The position numbers and the translations under genes were made by a program. A stretch of DNA of 64,000 bases, taken from assembly GCF_028769735.1 (NCBI RefSeq), contig NC_088178.1:10256857-10320856 (forward strand), in the 5' to 3' direction. Source of the DNA: Zonotrichia leucophrys gambelii (taxonomy: Eukaryota > Chordata > Aves > Passeriformes > Passerellidae). The notes under the pieces were generated by a model. That model was not told the DNA's origin and searched no databases. It saw nothing but the letters and a program-made list of their open reading frames with translations. Below, one piece after another: positions 37,707 through 48,570 of the stretch (position 1 is the first letter of the stretch; the number at the start of each line of letters is the position of its first letter).

Positions 37707-37754
37707 ATGCCAATTTTTACTTATGTTTCAGAACACGGAAATGTGAAACATGAG
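37707..37754 (+). CDS. VAV3: Putative first coding exon of short VAV3.1-type isoform
   Basis: Reading the microexon frame upstream through its splice acceptor gives ATG at 37707 and the peptide MPIFTYVS-EHGNVKHE, then splicing to KRTNG at 40694. The context has A at -3. An in-frame TAA at 37677-37679 shows that the frame opens here, so 37707 is the only possible upstream ATG. I recall a human short isoform of VAV3 beginning MPIFTFLSEQGTL, which would make the start conserved. The product would be an SH3-SH2-SH3 adaptor lacking CH, DH, PH and C1, hence without exchange activity. A CpG island with CCAAT and GC boxes lies 90-270 nt upstream. Frame and start are seen; the transcript is inferred. 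Confidence 0.72.
37732..37754 (+). CDS. VAV3: VAV3 microexon (C1-SH3 linker)
   Basis: This 23-nt exon completes the split Glu codon and adds HGNVKHE, ending at phase 0 before gtaagg; the acceptor is atgtttcag. It fits the frame exactly between NLG(E) of the C1 exon and KRTNG of the next exon, and corresponds to human EQGTLKLPE, one residue longer. It encodes part of the flexible linker between C1 and the first SH3. The same bases are also read in frame from an upstream ATG (see 37707-37754), so this small exon seems shared by two transcript classes. Confidence 0.88.
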
Positions 37755-40693
37755 GTAAGGATTCATTTTCTTTTGCATGTGATGTTTGTTTTGTTGGTGA
37801 CATAAGAGCTCCTTATTACTCTGTGTACATGCTGCTGGAGAAGGTATGTTTTTCTTCTGGGTTTGCAAACAGATTTGTTTAGAGTGCTGTAGAAGTTGTC
37901 TAAGCAACAAGGTATTAATGATTAAATACAAATGTTTTCTGCTCCAAATGCGAATTAAACTTGCAGCAAAATGACAGTGCTGTGAGCACTGAAAAGGGTG
38001 GAGATGCTTTTTTAAGCTACAGGTAAGAAAACATACATTGCTTCACTACTGGTGGTTAGATCCTTACTGTTCCTAGACAAAATCTGGCTGTAGAGTTAAA
38101 AGTATTTTTTTTTTTCTCTGCCATGCCAGAGAACTCTGGGGTGATGAAGGATTGGCAGGGCAGTGCTTGCCTCTTCATGTGAAAAGACTATGTTTGCAGA
38201 GGTGTCCTGTGGTATGGAGTTTATGTAATCTGGAGAGATGTTAAAATGGAACTTGAACAGAGGAGCTGCTGTGATGCACATAGTGTGGCTTGCTGTCAGC
38301 CTAGGAAGGCTGCAGGCCACCCTGGGTTATTTTTTGGCCAGCTCCTGGGACCTCTTTACTGTTTTGTCTGTCCCAACTGACAAAATAGAGGCAGCACTTC
38401 AGACCAAGAGTATTATAGCTTCTAGCATGTATTTTAGATCAGATGTTTATGGTAATTGTTAAAATGACATAACAGTTATGAGCAGCATGTGAGTGTAAGT
38501 GTTGCTGCTCTCCATAAGCTTGGCTGTGTTTGATGCTGTTGCAGATAGGGGTAATGGGAGGATGTTATTGCTGACACGGCCGGTGCAGGGGTAGCTGTGT
38601 GCAGGCCTGACCATGGCTGTGCTCTGATGTTTGAGTTGTTTGGGTGTCACTGTAACCCCAGACAGCAGTGGGGCTGGGTGAGGGCAGCTCTGCACCCTCT
38701 GGTGCGCTCCTGGCATGTGGGCCCCAGGTGGGCTCCTGCTCCTGGCAGCCTGCAGGGGATTCGTGTGGTGACAGGGGAGCTGTGGCAGAGGAGAGGGGTG
38801 TGCTGCCTGTGCCCAGCCCTTGCTGTGCCTGCTCTCCTCACTGCATCCTCAGCCATGCCTGTGGCCAGGTCCTGCCCAGTCTGTTACGTCTCTGCCTTGA
38901 CAGATGTGCTGAGTAAGGGCACTCTAAACTTTGGGAATCACCGTGTGGTCCATTTTCCTGATGCCTTTCCAGTCCTGCAACTGGCAAGCATAGCTGGAGA
39001 GCTGTGAGCAGAGCATCTACTGGGTTTAGTAGACAAGACTGCCAGGCTTCCTAAAGCTAACCATGGTGACCATACTGTGTCTGGATGAAAAAATAGGTCT
39101 ACTGTTTTTTTCTAGTTGGGAAAACTAAGACCTCCTTTCTGGAGCTATTGATTTGCTATTGCCCATTGAATTGATCCAAAACATCAGGATTACATTAATT
39201 TTTACCAAGACTCTTCTTTAGGTGCCTGCTTTCATTCTCTCTGTACAGAAGAAAACTTAAGCATGGATGAGGAACTGTCATTTTGAAAAACATAGATTTA
39301 GGTTTTATGCCAGTAAAGAATCTACTGGTAATTTATTATGTTTAAGGGTATTGAACTAATTTTTATACAGCTCAAGAACTATTTCCTTGAAACCATTTTT
39401 CAGCCAGTCCTTTGGTGTATATGACTTAAGTTGTCACAGTCCCTCTGTTTTTATTTCAATTAAGCACTTCTCTCTCTCCCTTTGTACTTTTCCGAGTCCT
39501 GCCCCTTTCCCTTTCTTGTGCAAATCTGTGGGTGCTCACCAATCTGCATCAGTCCATATCAGTAACATGGCTTCCATCTGTAAAAAACAATAGAGGATAT
39601 AACTTAGCATTTTGCTTTTATCTAGTACTATTATCTTCATTGTGGTATCAGCTTTCATTTTTTATTCTATCCACTACAGATAAAGTAAAACTTGTATCCT
39701 TGATTTAATTATACATGTAGAGTACAAAGAGGACATGTCCAAGAACTTGAGAGTTTGAAAGCCATTTTCAACCCAAGCTTCTGATTTTGCTTGCCTGCTA
39801 CAGGGGTTGGTAATTGGGTTATGCCTCAGGTTACTGCTTTCTGGCTTGCCTTGGTGTGTGTCCTGCATCAGCTTATATCAACGGCGAGTAAATCAGAGCA
39901 ACCTAATTGTTCCCTTTGTTATGCAATGTGCCTTTCTCTACTTGGTTTGATTAAAAAATAAATAAATGCATGAATCATCATGCAAGTTACCAGATAAAAC
40001 AAGTTCGCTAAAGCAGATGAGTTGTTTGCAGATATGCATTATTGCACATTGAAATTTCCAGGGATCCACAGTAAGTGTCTTAGTGTATAAAATATAGAAA
40101 ATAAATTGAAATAGTCTGAATCTTGTCAGAGTTTCTTATTTCACACAACTCTCGTTCCTCCAATTTTACAGAGACAGACAAGTTACTAAATATATTTAAA
40201 TACATGCCCAGAAAATAAGGAAATTAAGCATTCCAGGGGAAATTGTAGTTAGCTCCAGTTTCAAGTAGAAATAGTGAAAGTTTCTACTGTATTAAAGTCA
40301 TGCAAGTGGCTTTGACTTTTGTGTTGGTGGATGTTATCTGGGGCAGATAATGCCAGATTGCATGTTTTTCCCCTATCCTATTCATAAATGATTAAAAAAT
40401 ACATTTGTTCTCAGTATCAAAAAATGCTGATGTGTGAACAAACCTTCTATGGACTCAGACTCTTTCAGCCTAGTGTCAGAAAAAATGGGATATATGAAAA
40501 AGCTATCAACATTACTAAGAATATTTTTCAAAGTGTGATCTTTTGACAAGATAAAGATAATTGTGTTGGTGGTTGGGGGAAAGAACTTAAGAAAACCAGC
40601 TTTGCCTAGTAGATTGTGGTAATGAAAGGATTGCAGTGAGCTTCCATGAAAACATGTTTATTCATATCCTTGATTCTTATTTTTGCTCTGCAG
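37755..40693 (+). other. VAV3: VAV3 intron, 2.9 kb
   Basis: Intron downstream of the microexon. Bases about 38590-38900 are GC-rich but have few CpGs, unlike the true islands upstream, and resemble other unassigned GC-richer patches in the window. Nothing else recognisable. Confidence 0.8.
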
Positions 40694-40739
40694 AAACGAA
40701 CAAATGGAATTAGAAGAAGCTCTAGACACGTGGACCCAG
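40694..40739 (+). CDS. VAV3: VAV3 coding exon (linker before SH3)
   Basis: The 46-nt exon begins at phase 0 (acceptor ctctgcag) and ends one base into a Gly codon (g|gtttgt). It encodes KRTNGIRRSSRHVDP(G), a basic linker between the C1 and first SH3 domains. Human VAV3 reads KRTNGLRRTPKQVDPG, so KRTNG, RR and VDPG are fixed while the middle drifts. The donor (cag|gtttgt) is weaker than the others. The following intron is 21.6 kb, the longest in the window. Confidence 0.94.
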
Positions 40740-43700
40740 GTTTGTGTCATGACTTTTTAATACTTAAACATGAAATAAAAAGAGTAAGAAAGCTGTAACT
40801 TGCTTTGTTAAGTTGCATTGTGACTACTATTGCCATGCACACAATGCTGAAAACTTGACTGCTGAAGTCATGAAGGTCTAAAGCGATTGCTCTGTTTGTG
40901 ATTTCAAAGATAAGGTCAGCTGGTTGAACTCTTAATTTTTTTCCCTTGTTTTTTCTTTAAGTAGAGCTCTGGTTCTACTTGAACAACAAAATGCCTCTGG
41001 GCTTTCAGTTAATATGACCCACCCTACTGTACTCTGTAGTTTTATAAGAAATAACTAAGGGATAAATAGCAGACAGTTTCTTATAAAGTTCAGGTTCTAA
41101 GTCTTCAAGTTGTGGTTATTCTCAGCTCTTAACTGTAGTGGTGCTCAGTGCTTAACTGTTAAGAATTGCTTTTCTGAAAGGCATAAACCAATTGCAGTTT
41201 TATATTGAACTTCAAACTGATTTTATTTTTCCTGCTAGTTTATAGTAGATACTTCTGTGGAATCATGGCAGCAGCAGCCCTTAAGAAAATTAAATGTTTG
41301 GTTATAGGTTGTGTACTCAAGTGGGTGAACATTTCCTCTAAAGACCCATTATGTGTCTGTATAAAATATTCAATGTTTTTCAGTGTAACTCTGTGATATT
41401 TTTAGTATCATTTTAGTGTCAGTAATTACATTTCTGTCCTTTATGTTTCTTGTATAGTTTAATTACTGGAGATTTGTTATGCAGATATTATTTGGAATAA
41501 AAGTAAGCTGTGGATTATTAAATATTTCTAGATGTGGACATCTGAGAATAGTTGGAGTTAAACATTAAACAGGATGGCAATTCTGTACACCACATTATAG
41601 CGTGGCAGAGCTAAGTACTTTTCAAAAAGTAGGAATGCTGGTTGTGCCACTAGCATTGCAGCTGCCTTGGCTTGGAAAGTCTAAATGTTGTAACTAGTTG
41701 GAGCAGACCACACCTTTCTTACTCACGTACCTTTGACATGTTTTGGAACACGTATCGTCACTTTGTTCCCTCTAGCAAAATAAACCTGCTCTATGATTCT
41801 AGAAATTGTTCTATGTGTTGTGACGACTGCAGCCATAAAAGCAAAAAATGAGCACCCTGTAACTCTGAAAATTAATACAGTCAGAGGGGAAAACATCAAG
41901 GGTAGGAATCAAAGAATGCAGAAGGGGATGATTTCTTCCAAGTGTTTGCTAACAAGACTGAGTTGTTCCCAGTCATTGGTGCCTGTTGCAGTGAAGTGTA
42001 ATTGCGTGCTTGCAGAATAGGCCTTATAGGTTCAGTACCTTTAAACACAGCTGTCTCATACAGAGCCATAGAAGGTCACATAATCTAGCTTTGAGAACCC
42101 TTTGAGTATGCTGGTGATTTTACTTGCTGTTGAAGTCTGATGGAAGTATTTACAGCATCTTTATATGCAAGGATACTTTAAAAGTAGTTTTTATTGAAGA
42201 TTAAATACCACAGAAATCACCAAAAATAGCTGAATTAAGTGGGTGTTTAAAAGTTGTATGTAGCCAATGCCTAAAATACAGTTCTGCTTGCCCCCTGCCT
42301 TGTCCATTTACCTACACAGAACAGTTCTTTGAGTTGTTGGGATAATCTTGTTATAGAGTGAAGTTTCTTGGTCCTCATATTTTGGAAAGCCAAAAGAAAT
42401 ACAGAATGTTTGCATGAATTTTAAGTCCCTTTCTTAGAGACGTGGCTCTAGAAGAGTCCTTACAGAATGTTTTCTGAATTTTTAAAGGTTTTAAATAAAT
42501 AGTAGTTAGAAATATATAACATAATAATGTGCTCTGTACATATACCATATACTGTCAGTTTTCAAATGAAATGAGATTTTTGTTTTGCATTTTGTCAAGA
42601 TAGGCATTCTGTGTCCTCCTGTAACTCAGTGGGTATAACTTTATAGTCTTTGGTAAACTCCTGGCATCTATTTTGCATAACCTAAGTACTACTGTTCATC
42701 AGATTGCACACTGCCTGAGAGACAGATGCTATCCAGAGGGCAGTGCTTGGAAGAGATCAGTCATGTCAGGCATACATTACTGCATTGAGCCTCAGAGCTT
42801 TCCAAGAGCACTGACATGCACAGTCCTGAAGAGTCTGAGTGCCAGGATGCTCTTTTTGCCGAGAGAGGTGGTCAGAAGGTTGACTGCCAGACTGCTTTGT
42901 GTTTAGGGGGTTTGGCTGGCTGCTGCTGCTGCAGCCGGTGCTGTGATGGGGCTGGAGCTTGGTGCTGGGTTAGGGAGCTGACACTTGCTGTGAATCAATA
43001 ACCAGCACCTGCAGTGACTGAGCAAATAGTGATGGAATTTGATATCAGCAATAAATGCAGATATTTTGGGTTGTAACTTTTCAAGATTGTTCTGTTATGT
43101 CTGTCTTGGCTATTTTAGTGAAGAATAATAATAGCATGGTCAAGTTAATGCGTTGGTGCTTATCTTTTTATGCTTAAAGTCAAATTCGACTTTTGCTGAC
43201 TCAGCTTAGCCCAGAATGTAAAATCATTCAAATTTGATGAGAAGTAGTGCAAGTTGAAGGATGATCTAAACAAAACAATGGGAGGATTCTGGATTAAAGT
43301 ATCTTGTTTTCTGCAGGTAAAGTTTATTGATGAAGGAACCTATTTAGCTGAAGTACCCTAAAAGCAATAAATTAGTTTATAGCTTTTTTATTTTTGTTTC
43401 TTTGAAGTTAGGTTAAAAGTTTTGACAGTGACAGTCTCCTCCTTGAGATTTGCTTTGTGCTGGATAAGAAAGGTAGAAGAAAAAATGATTAATGGATGAT
43501 GAGTCAGAGAAATTCCCATGAAATGAAAGCAGTGATGAGAAAAATGTGTACAAAAAGAACACTGTGCAGAAACTGTACAGGTGAAGAAAAGACTGGAAAT
43601 CCTACAAAATAGGCTTTTGTCTTTATGCTGTGCACTAGGCCTTCAGTCTGCAATCCAGTTGATTTAGTTTTTGATTTACTTCATCTACTAAACTTTAGTG

Positions 43701-46700
43701 GGACAGGTTTCTTTCAATTAAGCAGAAGACAATAAAGGCCATTGATGAAATGAGCTGGTGAATACATCTGCAGCTGTAAATCCAGGGAAAATTTGGTCTA
43801 CAGCTTGCATGTGACTGTAGAACAACATAATTCTGCTTAATTACATTTGAGAAGTGATCAGACTGATGTCAGTTTTTGCATAGAATGGGCATGTGAAATG
43901 ATAATTATATGATATTTTATTCTCATGTAGGGAATATGTTTAAGCATGGAAAATACACCCTTGGCTTAAATGACAAATGAAGCATTTATATGTATATTCA
44001 TAAGCACAAATTCTTGTTGTGTGAATTCTTGAGAAGGATGATACAGTCTGACCAATGTTTTTAGTGGAAGTAACTTTGTATTTATTTTAATATGAGTAAA
44101 AATTACTGTCTTTCTCAGCTATTGAAATAGTACAGTGTATGTTTGCTGTCTTTATTTTTTTATGGTATAAAGAGTCTAAATGTGATAGATTCACAGCTTA
44201 GTGTTTTTGAAACTGGTTTTACCCTAAACACTTCTGCTAATATAAACATTGGAATTTTAATCTCTAGAAGTGTGAAAGTATATTTCATATCTGAAGGATA
44301 AAATTGGTAAAAATAGAATACTTGAAGCCTTATAGTCAAGATTCATTGTAGATTAAACTCAAAATCTGGTCTGTGAAAGATCACTGCTGAGCATGTTCTG
44401 ACTTCTTAAACAGCTGATTTCTTCATGAGCAAGGATTAAAGATTAGAAAGCTTCAGTTCTGAATGGAGGGCCAGAACCAATATTTTCTCCATCACAGAAA
44501 GTAAAATATTTGAGTAAAATATCCCAAATATAAGTAAAATATCCCAAACCTTTTTGGGATGGAGGGAAACAATACTAGCAAGTCATGTATACAGTGCAAT
44601 AGCTTGGGAAAGTGTATCTTTCAGCCCACAAATTTGAAGTTGAAATAATAATTGTAAAAAGAGGTATTAATATTTCTGGTTGGTGTCTGGTCCATACTTG
44701 CTTTGTGAATCCTCTAATATTGGTTTTACACAGATTATTAAAAACCCCTTGGGATCTGAAGAGAGTCACTGGTTTCAGGGCCTGAAGTATATGCATTAAA
44801 CAAGCAGCAACAGTCTGTAGGGAGAAGCACAATACTGGAGCTACATTTATTGCATTAGCTGTAGTGGGAAATAAGCTGCTCTGTGCTTGATATTTTGTTG
44901 AAGTTGGATTTTGGCATCTTTTAACTAGGTTGTGTGTGATTACTAAGCAGTGAAACAATATTCGGGGGTTTGTGTAGTGTGGTAGTGTTTGCATCGTGTC
45001 TTTGGAGTAAAAGTTAGGGGTAGTGTCATATTGGCAGTTTAAAGTTTCTTTTGTTAAGAATGAAGCATGCTAGACTGAGATATTTGCACAAGTTCTTACA
45101 CAGTGTGCTCTGTGATATGCAAGTCTATCTATGATTTCCATTTCAATGCCACTCCAAGTGTATGCCCAGCCAAAAGCAAAATCTGGCTCAAACTCAAATG
45201 CTGGGTTATCCCAACCAGGAGATAATTCTTTGCCAAGTATGCAGTTATTATAGATAAAGCTACCCTTTAAGTAAGAATTTGAAGCATGTCACTCATTTTC
45301 TTGTTTCATTGAGCTATCCAGGCACATCCTCAGCAGTCCGGATCGACTGTTGTCTTCTCATTCAGCCCAGTATAGAGAATAGCCAATTTCATGGATGAGA
45401 AAAGATAACCTTCTGCAGTGTGAAGCCTAGTGCTGAAAACAGGCATTCAGGAATTTATTTCTCCACTTGTACAGTGGCAGCAGCTACCTGGGAGTCTGGC
45501 TGTGGTTTTGGTGGCCCAGTATGAACCAACTGGCCATCAATATCATTGTTGAGAGCAAGAATTTATCTTGGTTTTAAGCCGTGGAAAAAGGTCTACTAAA
45601 AAAAGCGTTAAATAACCCCCCTGTATTTTGTGAGGAGTTGACTGATGTCATTGATAGTATCTCCTTATCAGGATTGTCTTCATCAGGATGTATTAGACCA
45701 AGTAGCATCTTTTTGCTTTGGTAAAGGAATCCCTGTGTATAGACTCAAGAAATACCTTGATTGGTGTTTCTTATATACATTTAATACTGTTATTTAATTA
45801 CATTTCCTGTAAATAAAATGTAGAAGTGAATAGCAGTCCCTCAAGAACTAGAATATACATATGGCATTCTTTCCAGCTTTAGATACTGTTTGCATGGAGC
45901 GTGATGTGTTTCAATGGCTGGACAAAAAGTGTGACTGTATATTAAATTGAGGAAAGCCAGGAGGAATACTGGAGCAAACAGAAGTGTTTCACGAAGCTTT
46001 CTCTAGTGAAGAAATAGTTGTTTGACAAAGTTTGAGGTCTTTTTTAATGTTTGTGGAGCATTAGATTTACGGAGTAACTTAGGACTTCTCTGTGCACTAG
46101 TGTTTTAAGCAAGCTACAGAACAAGGTTTGATTTTACATCCACGTGACGCATGTTTAACTTTTGGCTGGTTTTATTCAGCTATGGATACTTCTTCCTTTT
46201 CTACACGGCACCTAAGCACTTTGTTCAAGGTGCCTCTACTGTGCCCAATACGTGTCTCCAGGAGTCTGTGTGGAGCAGAGGAATTGCAGGTCAGAATGGG
46301 TGTTAGGGGGCAGCTGGGAGCCCACTCGCTGCAAGGGGAGCACTCCTTGGCAGGAGGGATGTGCTGCTGCTCACTGGCACAGTGTGGAAACCTGGAGCTC
46401 TCTGAGGGACTTGGTCAGGCTAGAGCTGCAATCCATCTCTTGGTCATAGACATGTTTGAGCATGTTTTACATCAAGTGGCTGGGATGGGGGTTGGTGTTC
46501 GAGATCAGAGTCAGTGCATTTCTTTGCGGTCCTACGTTCTCCCAGCTGGGCCTCAATGGCTGTGAATTCAGAGACACTGAATGGTGTAGCCTAATTTGTG
46601 AGATCAGATTAATTTATCTCACGTATTTATTAAAAATATGTATTACATTTAAGGTCTTTGCCTTTTTTTTTTCTTTCCTCTGCAGCGCTTCACAAAATAA

Positions 46701-48419
46701 TGAATTCATCTTTGTTGTGTTACAAGAAAGGACATGTCTAATGTTTTGCACCAAGAAATTTTCCACTAATGTGTTTCTGGAAGGTGAAGCAGAGTTTTGT
46801 CTTCCAATGAAGCATTTCAAATGCAGTTTAATGATTTTTATTTGGGTTGTTTTATTTTAAATTAAAATTATTTTTACATTCCTGTTGGGGAGAGGTATTT
46901 GAAAGGTGCTGTCCCCTTGGCATCTCAGCAGTGAGCCAACATTCAGAGAAGAACATAGCCTTTAGCCTTTTCTTTTAATTAAACATCAGAAGACCCAGAT
47001 GCCAAAGGGTGAAATGTATTTATTTTGTCAAACTCTTTCATCCTTGTCGAGTTGGATTGCAAGATTAGTTCTTAGTTGAGTGATTTAAACTCTTTTGTCT
47101 TACTGGATGTGTTTTTGGGACTGTCTTTATATCTTAAGCAATTAATGTTTCATTTTTCTCTTAGAGAAGAAATGGTGTTCAATATATACTTAGCCATATA
47201 TTAACATAACTTTTAAGCTGAGATGGATGAAAAATCCTTCAGTATCTTTCTCCTTTTCTGCAAAAAACACTCAACATCAACTATTTTAGCAAAACATCAC
47301 TGTTCAGAGATAACTGCATGGAAATTGTCAGGAAGAAAAAAAGAAAAGGTCAAGTAGAGGTGGGGCAAAATGGGCATACAAGTATGATCAGTAAAACAAA
47401 AAAATACACTGTTTTGTATTTTAAACACACACAAAAGCAGTGCAGTGCAGCACTATTTAAAAAAAAAAAGGAAGAGACCTGTGCTATGTGGCCTAAATTT
47501 GCCTTTACTTACCTTGGCAAATGGAAGTGAATTGCTTGGTATTTGGTAGAGTTTATTGGGACTTACAAATCTTATTCATCTTCAGGAGGACTGTTACGTT
47601 TACCCATCTATTTTCATATCTGATTTTAATCTTCAGGGTGCTGTAATTCTCAGAAGGCAAAACAAAGATAATGAGGCAATGAATGATTAAAAATAGTCAA
47701 AAGTAACTGAATTTTAACAGTACTCTAAAGCATATGGTTTCTTTTTTTGTGGCTCACTCATTTAACTAAATCAGTATTTGATCACTACTTCAAAGTAATT
47801 CTCACACAAAGAATTTGGGAAACATTGTAAAATTGAAAGCAGTCGTCCCATGGGAGAAAAAAGACTGCTGAAAATTCACACAAGAGAAGCTCCCAGAACT
47901 GCCTCTGCCTTTTGCCTGAGGAAGGTTTTAAAGCTTGGTAGAAGAGGCCAGAGGCAAGATCCTGAGAAACTGATGCTGCCTTTCAGGAGGGTTTTTAATC
48001 TGCTCACCACTTTGAGATTGCCAGAGAAGGGAACAGTGAGGCTGAGCTGGGCTGCAGGCCAAGCTAGCTCAGGATCCCTCCAACAGCAGCCAATTAAATT
48101 GATGCTGAAGGAGAGAATTTGGGATGAGGTGCTGTGGTACCTCCCTCCTTACCTTGTGTATTCGTTCCTTAGCTCTTAATTTTCCTTCCATGTATTCCAT
48201 CCTTCCATGTATTAGCACTTTAACCAGTCTAAAATCTTTGCAGCATCCTTTAACTGTCGCTCTCATAATTAGTTGTGTGAATAAAGCACATCTTTTTGTT
48301 TGCTTTTAACTTGCTACCTATTGCTTTGACTCCTGTATATTTTTACATCAAGAAAAAGATTAATAAGGAAATAATGAGTACTTTTCCCCTGGTCACTATT
48401 ATGCCACTCATAAGTGGTC

Positions 48420-48570
48420 TGTCACATCCCCTCCAGCCATGTGTCCTCCAGCCTGAAGAGCTGTTGTGTGCTTAATTCTGCTGATACAGAAGCTCTTCTG
48501 TCTGACCATCCTGTTTGCTTGTTTGTGGGCTTCTAGGTCCAAGAGTTGTCAGTCTTTCTAGTTCTGTGTC
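48420..48570 (-). mobile_element. Possible ancient CR1 relic
   Basis: The + strand has CCTCCAGCCTGAAGAGCTG, then GCTGATACAGAAGCTCTTCTG and CTGACCATCCTGTTTGCTTG. The order is similar to the reverse complement of CR1 (TCTCCAGGCTGAACA...AGGAG..GCTCCAGCC.CTGATCATC). Divergence is heavy, so the call is tentative. Confidence 0.3.

Larger units (their letters stand above)
29431..37731 (+). other. VAV3: VAV3 intron, 8.3 kb, containing the CpG islands
   Basis: From about 29640 to 31250 the + strand is strikingly pyrimidine-rich, which opens long frames by chance; a perfect 28-bp tandem duplication lies inside at 30852-30908. T-runs occur near 32130-32190. The last 1.1 kb carries the two CpG islands and the candidate internal promoter. 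No other coding exon is recognised. Confidence 0.8.

Noticed and set aside
38590..38900. A third CpG island or promoter
   Set aside because: The GC content is raised but CpGs are few, so it is unlike the two real islands. More likely old repeat or unconstrained sequence.
39287..39300. AAAAACATAGATTT shared with about 54467-54480
   Set aside because: A short AT-rich match with unrelated flanks; chance is sufficient.
44575..44994. 139-codon open frame on the - strand
   Set aside because: No family resemblance. The intron is AT-rich and such lengths occur by chance in 64 kb.
46128..46565. 145-codon open frame on the + strand
   Set aside because: No recognisable family or compositional sign of coding. 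It lies in a patch with few stops and has no convincing splice or promoter context.
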